A stretch of DNA of 34,231 nucleotides from a virus. The notes under the pieces are model-generated. The model was not told where the DNA came from, searched no databases, and was given only the letters and a program-made list of their open reading frames with translations. The number at the start of each line of letters is the position of its first letter. Within the stretch, counting starts at the first letter, position 1. The DNA is taken from positions 1-34,231 of IMG/VR virus record IMGVR_UViG_3300005347_000006; one strand, written 5' to 3'. A program made the translations under genes and the position numbers. Positions 1-5,899 of this stretch are shown here, in pieces.

Positions 1-93
1 CCAGGGCCAATGCTCGTACGCCAGGCCATAGAGGTTCATCGCGACGGCGACGCGGCGGACGAACGGGCTGTCATATTGGCCGATCAGGATCAT
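1..93 (-). CDS. Glutathione S-transferase-like protein, N-terminal fragment (host)
   Basis: Reading leftwards from an ATG at 93, the 31 visible codons begin MILIGQYDSPFVRRVAVAMN and continue with LYGLAYEHWPW. This is the start of a thioredoxin-fold GST domain: a first beta strand, the Y-D-S-P-F-x-R-R-V segment that lies near the glutathione site, and the first helix. The gene runs off the left edge of the window. It is a typical chromosomal gene of Proteobacteria and is not phage-like, so it marks host DNA beside the prophage. The start codon appears intact, so integration happened upstream of this gene and not inside it. Confidence 0.8.
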   Translation of the reverse strand, partial: MILIGQYDSPFVRRVAVAMNLYGLAYEHWPW

Positions 94-284
94 GGCGGGA
101 GTACCCGGTTTGTGTGCGCGTGATCAGCTGGCTGACCCGAGCTTCCCGGCGATAAACAATATTTGGCGCGCCCGGAAGGAATGACGCAAATCAATGAAAA
201 CAGCAAGGTAGCCAAATTGCAATACCCGACAACGGGCGCGGAAATCTGCGGGTCCCGAGACTTTTGGCTAGCAGGAAAAACAAC
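94..284. other. Host/prophage junction, candidate attachment region
   Basis: This 191-base gap separates the host GST start from the first phage-side gene on the opposite strand. It must hold the GST promoter and probably the left attachment site. I see no tRNA gene. An 8-bp inverted pair, TAGCCAAA at 209-216 and TTTGGCTA at 263-270, sits in the half nearer the phage, but it could be chance. The actual core sequence cannot be named without the other end of the prophage or an empty site. Confidence 0.4.
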
Positions 285-863
285 ATGACCGAAGCCTACC
301 CCCTCCAATGGCCGGCAGGCATCCCGCGAACGAAACGCCCCGCGCGGTCGGCCTTCGGCGACGTGACGATCCATCGTGCCGCGAAGGAGCTTATCTGGGA
401 AATCGAGCGGATGCACGGCCGCCTTCCGGTGGTTTCGACCAACCTCGAATTGCGGAACGACGGGCTGCCATACTCGAAGCAGCGCCCTATCGTCGATTGT
501 GGAGTCGCGGTCTACTTCATGCGCCGCGATAAGCAGATGGTGTTCGCCTGCGATCGTTGGGACCGGATCGAGCACAACATGCGGGCGATCACTAAGACGA
601 TCGATGCTTTGCGAGGCATTGAGCGGTGGGGCTCGACGGACCTCATGGAGCGCGCCTTTACCGGCTTTGAGGCCCTGCCAGCGCCTGAACAATGGTGGCA
701 GGTGCTTGGCGTGATCGAGGGCGCGTCGCTGGATGATGTTGACGCGGCCTATCGTCGTAAGGCGCGTGAGGCGCATCCCGATACGGGCGGATCAGATGCA
801 GCGATGGCGAGGCTCAATGCTGCTCGGGATCAGGCCCGATCGCGCTCCGTAGCCACCCCTTAA
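285..863 (+). CDS. J-domain (DnaJ-like) protein
   Basis: The 192-residue product ends in a compact J-domain of about 55 residues (137-192): a W-Q-V-L-G start, a helix with Y-R-R-K-A-R-E-A, then the diagnostic HPD tripeptide at 164-166, a D-T-G-G turn and a third helix. J-domains bind DnaK-type Hsp70 and stimulate its ATPase. The first 130 residues are not recognised and may select the client. The ATG at 285 is chosen over an upstream TTG at 264 because an AGGA lies about 8 bases before it. The gene is first inside the prophage, next to the host junction and on the strand opposite the late operon, which suggests an accessory or lysogeny-expressed role. That role is inferred; the J-domain is visible. 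Confidence 0.8.
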   Translation: MTEAYPLQWPAGIPRTKRPARSAFGDVTIHRAAKELIWEIERMHGRLPVVSTNLELRNDGLPYSKQRPIVDCGVAVYFMRRDKQMVFACDRWDRIEHNMRAITKTIDALRGIERWGSTDLMERAFTGFEALPAPEQWWQVLGVIEGASLDDVDAAYRRKAREAHPDTGGSDAAMARLNAARDQARSRSVATP

Positions 864-1039
864 TGCTTAGGCGCCCTCCTCGGATATATATCGCACGAAA
901 GCCGCAGCTGCCTTGCGATCTGGTTGGCGATGAACAGATGGTCCTCGGGCTTGGGCCTATGCTTGCCGCGCATAAGGTGCAGGGCCATTTGGATTTTGGC
1001 GACGAGTTCTTGCTCGGTGATGCGATTCGGTGGGGTCAT
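860..1039 (-). CDS. Small hypothetical protein, antisense to its neighbours
   Basis: A 59-codon frame on the minus strand starts MTPPNRITEQELVAKIQMAL and continues with a charged, helical stretch (H-L-M-R-G-K-H-R-P-K-P-E-D-H). By my count its third codon positions are clearly richer in G/C than those of the competing + frame that begins at 863. No clear ribosome-binding site precedes the ATG. It overlaps the end of the J-domain gene by 4 bases, tail to tail. The alternative is a + strand ORF at 863-1066 that starts in a TAATG overlap with the J-domain stop; its protein looks less natural. I do not recognise either product. Confidence 0.45.
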   Translation of the reverse strand: MTPPNRITEQELVAKIQMALHLMRGKHRPKPEDHLFIANQIARQLRLSCDIYPRRAPKH

Positions 1040-1062
1040 GGAGCCGTGGTAAAGGAGAAGCT

Positions 1063-1236
1063 ATGACGCAGGAAGAATTTCGCACCGCCATGAATGAGGC
1101 CAAGCGTGAGAACCGCTTGCTGTGGGTCAGGAATGGCGACGTGCACGGCATCGCGCTAGGATATGACAGCGGGACCGATGAGGTCGTGCTGTTCAGGAAT
1201 CAGCGGCTCCCATTGGACTGCCTGACCGTCGAGTAG
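1063..1236 (+). CDS. Small hypothetical phage protein
   Basis: The 57-residue product begins MTQEEFRTAMNEAKRENRLL and continues with a beta-rich half (W-V-R-N-G-D-V-H-G-I-A-L-G-Y). The ATG at 1063 is preceded by AAGGAG about 6 bases upstream, a strong ribosome-binding site, so it is preferred over the in-frame ATG at 1030. The pattern of one acidic helix and then a short beta sheet is common among small accessory phage proteins, but I do not recognise the family. It lies in a + strand run of small genes with the J-domain gene. Confidence 0.65.
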   Translation: MTQEEFRTAMNEAKRENRLLWVRNGDVHGIALGYDSGTDEVVLFRNQRLPLDCLTVE

Positions 1237-1277
1237 TCTGCTGTGGTAGGATATGGTTTCGCGCAAGGGGAGAGGGA

Positions 1278-1646
1278 ATGAGATTCGTAATCTATGACGA
1301 CGAGACGCTAGAGCCGATCACGGTCGTCAATCTGCGCGGCGTTGGCTGGAAGGACATCGAGCGGCGCGGGAGGCATTGGAGGGTGACTGTGCCGTCTCCG
1401 CCTCCGACTGTACTGATGCGCGATTCCGAGGTGCCGCCGAAGTTTTACGAAATGCGCATCGTCGATCTTTGGTTCGAGCGTTTCCGGCGCAAGGATCAGG
1501 AAAGCTGGATGTGCTTCACGAAGCAGACTGACTTGGCGATGCTTCTCCTGCCCGACTGGCTGCCCGGTCAACGGGCTACGATCGATGAGCTGGAGCGGCA
1601 CAACGAACACCTCGTCGAAATCTTGCTCGCCGCTGTCCACCTCTAA
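1278..1646 (+). CDS. Hypothetical protein
   Basis: This 122-residue protein has a GGGGAGAGGGA ribosome-binding site directly before its ATG. The N-terminal half is beta-rich (R-F-V-I-Y-D-D-E-T-L-E-P-I-T-V-V) with a W-x-x-x-V-P-S-P-P-P turn. The C-terminal half holds an aromatic, basic segment (L-W-F-E-R-F-R-R-K-D) and a final amphipathic helix. There is no signal peptide or membrane segment. The family is unknown to me. It is collinear with the other small + strand genes near the host junction and is probably co-transcribed with them. Confidence 0.65.
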   Translation: MRFVIYDDETLEPITVVNLRGVGWKDIERRGRHWRVTVPSPPPTVLMRDSEVPPKFYEMRIVDLWFERFRRKDQESWMCFTKQTDLAMLLLPDWLPGQRATIDELERHNEHLVEILLAAVHL

Positions 1647-1659
1647 CCAGGACCGACCA

Positions 1660-1830
1660 ATGGACTATAAGCCGCTGAGTGATGAGGAGGCGCTGGAATT
1701 GGGCAGAGAGCTTGCCGAGTTTGCCCAGGCGAGTCTGAGCTATCGCGTCGACCGAACCGTGCTTATCTCTCTCGGCCGCATCGCGTACAAACGGTCTCTC
1801 GCATTGGCCAAGGAACGCGCCCGTGGATAA
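1660..1830 (+). CDS. Small helical hypothetical protein
   Basis: The 56-residue product starts MDYKPLSDEEALELGRELAE and is predicted by eye to be almost all helix, acidic first and basic at the end (K-R-S-L-A-L-A-K-E-R-A-R-G). The start is the ATG at 1660, 13 bases after the previous stop, with only a weak ribosome-binding site (CCAGGACC). Its last codons overlap the next gene by 8 bases, which supports a real gene in an operon. I cannot assign a function. Confidence 0.6.
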   Translation: MDYKPLSDEEALELGRELAEFAQASLSYRVDRTVLISLGRIAYKRSLALAKERARG

Positions 1831-1981
1831 CCCCTATCGCTTCGACATAAAGGAAGATGGTGTCTGGCTGATCCGGCCGGGTGGTGCTGTGAACCTCGGG
1901 CCGAAAGAGGATGCAGAGCAGATCATGGAGGCTATGGTTTGCCTGTTGGAGCGGGAAGATTTCGGAGAATCGGTGCAGTGA
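1823..1981 (+). CDS. Small hypothetical protein
   Basis: A 52-codon frame begins with GTG inside the last codons of the preceding gene, an 8-base overlap typical of translational coupling. The product reads MDNPYRFDIKEDGVWLIRPG, then G-A-V-N-L-G-P-K-E-D-A-E-Q-I-M-E-A-M and an acidic tail. A short beta hairpin followed by one helix is the likely fold. The family is not recognised. It is the last + strand gene before the convergent lysis genes; the 48 bases that follow show no clear terminator hairpin. Confidence 0.6.
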   Translation: MDNPYRFDIKEDGVWLIRPGGAVNLGPKEDAEQIMEAMVCLLEREDFGESVQ

Positions 1982-2029
1982 CGTTCGCTCGCGGTGTCAC
2001 CCATACCATTATAGCTTTATCGTTAGTGT

Positions 2030-2548
2030 TTATTGTGGTGGTGTGGCTGATCGGTTGATGGACTGTTGACCAGTTACCCAATCAATGAGCCTGCCAAGCT
2101 GAACAGTGTTCAGAGCGCAGGCAAGTGAATCGGGCGCGGAGGCTGGATTAGTTCCGCCGGGGGTGTTGGGAACTTCGGGCACTGCCGTTCCTCCGCTACG
2201 ACCGGAAGCGGTTTTGGCCGTTCCTGGGTGCAGGCGCAGATTTGTATAGCGACGCTGCAAATCAGCAATATCCGCACGGTACTTCTCCAGTGTTTCGAGT
2301 GATACTGTTTTCTGGTTGGATTCGACGCGGGCGGCGTTGGCTGCGTCTTGAGCCTTTGCCAGAGCGGTCTTGTCACGAACTGCTTGGCGTTCCGTGTCGA
2401 GCGCAGCCTGTGTTTCGATCGAGCGCGTCTGCCACTTCGCGGCGCGAGCGGATTCCGCCTTGCCGTTCAGCCACAGGAGGCCAGCGACGATGACGAGAGC
2501 GCCTATCGCAGCCTCACGCCAGAAGCGGAGAATTGCTAGAAATTGCAT
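2030..2548 (-). CDS. Rz: Rz-like inner-membrane spanin
   Basis: The 172-residue product has a short N-terminus, one membrane helix (about residues 12-27, A-A-I-G-A-L-V-I-V-A-G-L-L-W-L) and then a long periplasmic coiled coil rich in Q, A, E and R. This is the layout of the i-spanin that joins with an Rz1 lipoprotein to fuse inner and outer membranes at the end of lysis. A second lipoprotein gene is nested inside it in another frame, the lambda-type arrangement. The C-terminus (P-N-T-P-G-G-T-N-P-A-S-A-P-D-S) is flexible and overlaps the coding sequence for the proline-rich Rz1 tail. It is the last gene of the lysis region. Confidence 0.8.
   Translation of the reverse strand: MQFLAILRFWREAAIGALVIVAGLLWLNGKAESARAAKWQTRSIETQAALDTERQAVRDKTALAKAQDAANAARVESNQKTVSLETLEKYRADIADLQRRYTNLRLHPGTAKTASGRSGGTAVPEVPNTPGGTNPASAPDSLACALNTVQLGRLIDWVTGQQSINRSATPPQ
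2110..2277 (-). CDS. Rz1: Rz1-like outer-membrane lipoprotein spanin, nested in Rz
   Basis: A GTG at 2277 lies about 6 bases after GGAGAAG, a strong ribosome-binding site, and opens a 55-residue frame wholly inside the Rz gene. The product starts VRILLICSVAIQICACTQ: one basic residue, a hydrophobic stretch and a lipobox ending in I-C-A-C, with the last Cys the likely lipidated residue. The rest is short and proline-rich (E-R-P-K-P-L-P, P-T-P-P-A-E, P-P-R-P), as in known o-spanins. A longer version of the frame with an ATG at 2376 is possible, but it would put 30 residues before the signal peptide, so the GTG is preferred. Confidence 0.75.
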   Translation of the reverse strand: MRILLICSVAIQICACTQERPKPLPVVAEERQCPKFPTPPAELIQPPRPIHLPAL

Positions 2549-2595
2549 AGATTATGGGCCTTGTTTGGCAAGGAAAATCGTGCTAATGCCTGGTG

Positions 2596-2850
2596 ATGTG
2601 GCAGCCAATCGAAACAGCGCCCCATTCCGGGGAAATTATTGAACTAACCGCGTTCGAATGCGACGGTGAGATATTTGAGATCCACCCGATGCGATGGGCG
2701 CACATTCAGCGGAACGGATTATTCCCAGGCGCCGTCGGCATGTGGACGCACCCTAGCGGCACCTACACCTGGAACGATGACGGCCTTGGTGGCGGCCCGA
2801 CGCATTGGCGTCCCGCGACCTTACTTACAGAGGTAAGTCCCTCGGATTAG
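2596..2850 (+). CDS. DUF551-like phage protein
   Basis: The 84-residue product opens M-W-Q-P-I-E-T-A-P-H-S-G-E-I-I-E and ends near G-G-P-T-H-W-R-P-A. The W-Q-P-I-E-T-A-P start and the T-H-W-x-P end are the hallmarks of the small DUF551-type proteins found across phages and prophages. Their function is unknown. The gene sits on the + strand within a minus-strand lysis region, and its last 30 bases overlap the protease gene tail to tail. No strong ribosome-binding site is visible, and GTG at 2593 directly precedes the chosen ATG. Confidence 0.7.
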   Translation: MWQPIETAPHSGEIIELTAFECDGEIFEIHPMRWAHIQRNGLFPGAVGMWTHPSGTYTWNDDGLGGGPTHWRPATLLTEVSPSD

Positions 2851-3405
2851 CCGCCCGAGCATTTCAGACTGGCTCCCCGCATCCAGAACACCAATTACCC
2901 GCCCATTATAGAGTATCGCAGAACCCGACTGCCCCGCCGTCGCAGCGCCTCCGAAGATCGCCATCCCGGCAAACTCGCCTTCTGGGACGAACTTCCCCGT
3001 TGCAAGAAAGACCCTCAGTTCAAGTCTCTCACCCCTTGGATAGCCATAGACCGAGACTATCCGTCCCTTACGTGGCTTTCCGCAATCGAGAGGAAGCCAC
3101 CTCGGAACACGCGATTCCGTCTGTAGGACCGCTATGTCCTGCTTCGTGTTGACGTAGATGAGCTTAGTGGGTTCGCCGTCGACGTAGCACTCATGCCCCG
3201 CAGCTACATGCGCCGCCGTAAGCAGGACATTAGGTCCGATGTACGACCCGGAGCCGACCAACATTGTGTGTGCGTCTATGGGGCACTCGATCAGACGGGC
3301 CAGCGTGTGGGGTTCCGGCGGTGCTCCGGCGATGCCCTGGCGATGCTCCGGCGATGCGGATGTAAGAAAGACAAGCGCCACCAATGCAGCAAACACCGCT
3401 TTCAT
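2821..3405 (-). CDS. Secreted trypsin-like serine protease
   Basis: The 194-residue protein has a clear signal peptide (residues 1 to about 18, M-K-A-V-F-A-A-L-V-A-L-V-F-L-T-S-A-S) and a compact S1-type protease domain. The catalytic triad can be placed: His66 in L-T-A-A-H-V, Asp90 in Q-D-I-A-V-L, Ser160 in G-Q-S-G-S-A. The domain is short for the family, closer to the minimal DegP/V8-like core, and no PDZ domain follows. It would act in the periplasm or outside the cell. It lies between the Rz genes and the holin candidate, which suggests a part in lysis or envelope opening, but that is inference; such a protease is not a standard lysis gene. A GGGGGA precedes the ATG. Confidence 0.8.
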   Translation of the reverse strand: MKAVFAALVALVFLTSASPEHRQGIAGAPPEPHTLARLIECPIDAHTMLVGSGSYIGPNVLLTAAHVAAGHECYVDGEPTKLIYVNTKQDIAVLQTESRVPRWLPLDCGKPRKGRIVSVYGYPRGERLELRVFLATGKFVPEGEFAGMAIFGGAATAGQSGSAILYNGRVIGVLDAGSQSEMLGRLIRGTYLCK

Positions 3406-3419
3406 TCCATATCCCCCGA

Positions 3420-3758
3420 TTAAAGGTTGTTCTTCACGTCCTGAGCTGCATCCTGTGCAGCGCCTGCGACTTGTTCAGCGGCAGCGACCGTGGCCTCATC
3501 CCCGCCCGATGCCTCGAACCCGTCGCGCGATAGCTTCAGGGTGCGGCGGTTGATCGCGAGGCCCAGCGACAACAGTACGGCTCCGATGATCGCCAAAAGG
3601 CCGTATGCGATGTTTGCGAGCGGATCGGCGCGAACCCAGATTTGAAACAGGTAGATGATCCACGCCAGAAGGCCCGTCAGGACCGCAGAGCCAGCGATCG
3701 AGGCTAGGAGCGCTATCAATGCCCGCCAGTCCCTAGGGGGCCACCCAGGGACGCTCAC
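3420..3758 (-). CDS. Two-helix membrane protein, holin candidate
   Basis: The chosen GTG at 3758 overlaps the endolysin stop by 4 bases (GTGA), so translation is probably coupled; a longer frame from 3833 would lie inside the endolysin gene. The 112-residue product has two membrane helices, about 14-42 (A-L-I-A-L-L-A-S-I-A-G-S-A-V-L-T-G-L-L) and 51-70 (Y-G-L-L-A-I-I-G-A-V-L-L-S-L-G), with a short loop and a long C-terminus rich in Ala, Gln and acidic residues. Two helices beside an endolysin fit a class II-type holin, which would form the membrane lesion. A spanin partner or other membrane protein cannot be ruled out. Confidence 0.6.
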   Translation of the reverse strand: MSVPGWPPRDWRALIALLASIAGSAVLTGLLAWIIYLFQIWVRADPLANIAYGLLAIIGAVLLSLGLAINRRTLKLSRDGFEASGGDEATVAAAEQVAGAAQDAAQDVKNNL

Positions 3759-4180
3759 GAGAGATATAAGTCGCGTTCGGCGGCACGCCGTTTGACGAGC
3801 CCGGGAAGAACCCTGCCCCCGCCCCGGGTCCAACGCAGAAATTCGTCGCCGGCTCGGGCGAAGTCCCCTGCCTTGTGCCGCTTCAGCAGCGTCGAGGACA
3901 TGAGGGCGCCTAGGCCGAGGTTGAACGCAAACGATACCAGCGCGTCAAACTGCCCCTGGGTGCACCTCCCCACGATAGCGTTTACGCCATCCTCGAACCG
4001 GCCCACGTCCCCGCGTAGCAGCCTGTCGGCCTCTGCTTCGTCAATGACCATTCCGGCCTTCACATGCGAACCCGTTGAGCCGTAACCGATCGTGAGAACC
4101 CCAGCGGGGCATCTGTAGGCGTCAAGGCGCAGGCCCTCGAACATCTTGAGGAGGTCCAAGCCCTTTTGGCTGATGTTCAT
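3755..4180 (-). CDS. Phage endolysin, GH24 lysozyme (T4/P21 type)
   Basis: The 141-residue protein is a complete single-domain muramidase. Glu15 in F-E-G, Cys24 in Y-R-C-P-A-G and Thr30 in V-L-T-I-G-Y-G form the E-8-(D/C)-5-T pattern of GH24 endolysins, in the version with Cys in place of Asp. The A-F-N-L-G-L-G-A segment and the final R-R-A-A-E-R-D-L-Y are also typical. There is no cleavable signal peptide or signal-anchor, so export should depend on the holin. It cuts the MurNAc-GlcNAc bond of peptidoglycan at lysis. The ATG follows a GGGGA at suitable spacing, and the stop overlaps the holin candidate by 4 bases. Confidence 0.9.
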   Translation of the reverse strand: MNISQKGLDLLKMFEGLRLDAYRCPAGVLTIGYGSTGSHVKAGMVIDEAEADRLLRGDVGRFEDGVNAIVGRCTQGQFDALVSFAFNLGLGALMSSTLLKRHKAGDFARAGDEFLRWTRGGGRVLPGLVKRRAAERDLYLS

Positions 4181-4192
4181 GATTGATCCCCG

Positions 4193-4378
4193 TTAGGTGC
4201 GGTGCGCGCAAACCCTGCCAAGCGCCTCAATGTCGCTGGCGTTCTGGGCTATGTCTCCGCCGCTCATTATGCGGTCGAGGAGAACTAGGTTTTGTCTTAC
4301 GTAAGCGACTATCCAGTCGGGGCGAGAGAGCGTCCTAGGATCTGTGCTCAGCTCGTCCGCAAGGAAAGTGTGGCTCAC
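4193..4378 (-). CDS. Small hypothetical protein in lysis region
   Basis: The ATG at 4378 overlaps the stop of the upstream metallophosphoesterase gene (ATGA), the usual sign of a coupled phage gene. The 61-residue product is helical, with D-W-I-V-A-Y-V-R-Q-N-L-V-L-L-D-R-I-M as its most hydrophobic stretch, too polar for a sure membrane helix. It lies 12 bases before the endolysin start. The family is not recognised. Confidence 0.6.
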   Translation of the reverse strand: MSHTFLADELSTDPRTLSRPDWIVAYVRQNLVLLDRIMSGGDIAQNASDIEALGRVCAHRT

Positions 4379-5475
4379 GCTGCAATCATTTCCGGACAGA
4401 CCGTTACCCGTCCCACTTGCCCAAATCCGCTATGATACGTGATTGCGGACATGGAGCGATCAGCGAACCAACCGCCGCGCGCAGCGTAGGCGTCTCTGGC
4501 AGCGAGCGTCGGGTGTTGGATGACAGTAGCGCCGCAATGCTCTTTTTCCTCGACATGATGGAGGTTCCCGGTGTGGATGTAGCGGCGCTTTGTCAGCCCC
4601 CAATCACTAGCAAATTGTGCCGCAATTAGCAACGGAAGTTGAGCATTTTTCTTGAGATGCGAGTGATGAAATGCTAAGAGAGTTTCACCGTGGCGATAGA
4701 CGTAATACGGCAACGCGGAATCATCCACGGTTATTCTTGGCTCTTTCTCATACAATGCTTTGAACATGGTTCGCAGCCACACGCTGGACGCCATGTCGTG
4801 GTTGCCTTCTGCCAGAACGAGGTGAACCCGTTCATGCTTGGCAAGCAGCATGTCGATCACGCGGCGCAGGACCCTTACGGCGACTTCCACCATTTTGGTA
4901 AAGCGCCCATCCGCATCCAGGATGTGCCCGCTCGTCGGTGTGACGGCCGACAAGCCATCATAATGCAATAGGTCCCCGAGTTGGTTCAGGATCGCCAGAG
5001 CGGATGCAGGCGTTCCCCTGATAGCCTCTTCGAAGCATCCGACGATTGTTTGCTCGGCAATGGTAAGGTCCCAATCCGCCCCGCCCTCACGGTGCCAAGC
5101 CAACATACCGATATGCGCGTCGGTAAGGGTGTAGACCGTGCAGAGGTCTATAAAGGTTGAGCCCTTATTCTTTCCAGTTGGCGGCAACCGTGGCAATTCG
5201 CTTGCCAGTGCCTCAAATGCGGCCTGCCTCGCCTCATCTTCCCGGTCCCTGTCGAGTGAGGTCTTTTCCCACTCCATGACAACGGAACCGGACGAATCCC
5301 GGAGCGTTGATCTCCCAGTGACAATGAAGTCACTCAGCCCTTCCTTTGCAAGCCACGACTTGTAGGTGCTTGATGAGATCCCGAGCGATCTTGCAGCGGC
5401 CTCATGGCTTCCCGGAAATGCCTCTCGGGCCATAAGCCTTCGTTGGCGTTCTTCGTCTGAGACTTTGACTGCCAC
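4375..5475 (-). CDS. Metallophosphoesterase with N-terminal helix-turn-helix
   Basis: The 366-residue product joins a helix-turn-helix (about residues 17-43, H-E-A-A-A-R-S-L-G-I-S-S-S-T-Y-K-S-W) to a calcineurin-like phosphoesterase domain. The metal ligands are in order: Asp119 and His121 (T-D-A-H-I-G), Asp168 (L-G-D-L-L), Asn225-His226-Asp227 (E-G-N-H-D), His270-273 (F-H-H-S-H) and His301 plus His306-307 (H-T-G-N-L-H-H). This family is common in phages, sometimes labelled oxidoreductase; its substrate is not established and may be DNA or a nucleotide. The start is GTG at 5475 with CGGGAG about 8 bases upstream. It lies upstream of the endolysin in the same transcript. Confidence 0.8.
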   Translation of the reverse strand: MAVKVSDEERQRRLMAREAFPGSHEAAARSLGISSSTYKSWLAKEGLSDFIVTGRSTLRDSSGSVVMEWEKTSLDRDREDEARQAAFEALASELPRLPPTGKNKGSTFIDLCTVYTLTDAHIGMLAWHREGGADWDLTIAEQTIVGCFEEAIRGTPASALAILNQLGDLLHYDGLSAVTPTSGHILDADGRFTKMVEVAVRVLRRVIDMLLAKHERVHLVLAEGNHDMASSVWLRTMFKALYEKEPRITVDDSALPYYVYRHGETLLAFHHSHLKKNAQLPLLIAAQFASDWGLTKRRYIHTGNLHHVEEKEHCGATVIQHPTLAARDAYAARGGWFADRSMSAITYHSGFGQVGRVTVCPEMIAA

Positions 5476-5567
5476 ACAGATCGCTCCCGCAGTTGCTGGG
5501 CTACTTCATCGTAAATTCTAGCTATTCCGAGCTTCCCCGCTTCCAGGGCGTCGAATGGTTCGTTCAC
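5334..5567 (-). CDS. Small hypothetical protein overlapping the phosphoesterase start
   Basis: A GTG at 5567 overlaps the stop of the XhlA-like gene (GTGA). The first 30 residues (M-N-E-P-F-D-A-L-E-A-G-K-L-G-I-A-R-I-Y-D) look like a genuine helical phage protein and fill the gap between the two neighbours. The last 46 codons run inside the start of the phosphoesterase in another frame and read like non-coding sequence, rich in R, Q and S. Either the gene really ends this way or a small indel removed its proper stop. Confidence is moderate because of the long overlap. Confidence 0.45.
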   Translation of the reverse strand: MNEPFDALEAGKLGIARIYDEVAQQLRERSVWQSKSQTKNANEGLWPERHFREAMRPLQDRSGSHQAPTSRGLQRKG

Positions 5568-5848
5568 GCCCCGAAGTGTCTCAACAGAGCTGCGATGATC
5601 GCGGTGATAACGACGCCGCCGAATGCCCAGAGAACCTTGACTGTCCCGGCAACACCCTTCCGCTCGCCGTCGCTCAGAAGCTTTGAAGCCTCCAGAACGC
5701 CTATCCTGTTAGCGTGAAGTAGCTGTGCGGCACGGAGGTCTCGAACGTCATTGTTGGTCCTGTCCTGCCCAGCCAGGATCAGTTTCACGTCACCGCGAAT
5801 TTCTGCGAGGGCGACCCTTGCATCGGCGTCCATGCTAGCTTCTGACAC
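5564..5848 (-). CDS. XhlA-like small membrane protein (lysis accessory)
   Basis: The 94-residue product has a long helical N-terminal part with heptad-like spacing (A-E-I-R-G-D-V-K-L-I-L-A-G-Q-D) and a C-terminal membrane helix (about residues 70-90, V-L-W-A-F-G-G-V-V-I-T-A-I-I-A-A-L-L). This is the layout of the XhlA/haemolysin family, which works with a holin and endolysin in several phages. The GTG start at 5848 follows AGGTGA by 6 bases. It heads the lysis run that ends at the spanins. The specific role is inferred from layout and position. Confidence 0.6.
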   Translation of the reverse strand: MSEASMDADARVALAEIRGDVKLILAGQDRTNNDVRDLRAAQLLHANRIGVLEASKLLSDGERKGVAGTVKVLWAFGGVVITAIIAALLRHFGA

Positions 5849-5899
5849 AGAAAGTCACCTGACGCATTTGCGCTTCCCTTGGTGTGAGGCGATTGGAGG

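Noticed and set aside
90-776. Long minus-strand ORF opposite the J-domain gene
   Set aside because: It is a shadow of the J-domain gene: the + frame shows the HPD motif and a good ribosome-binding site, while the minus product has no recognisable pattern.
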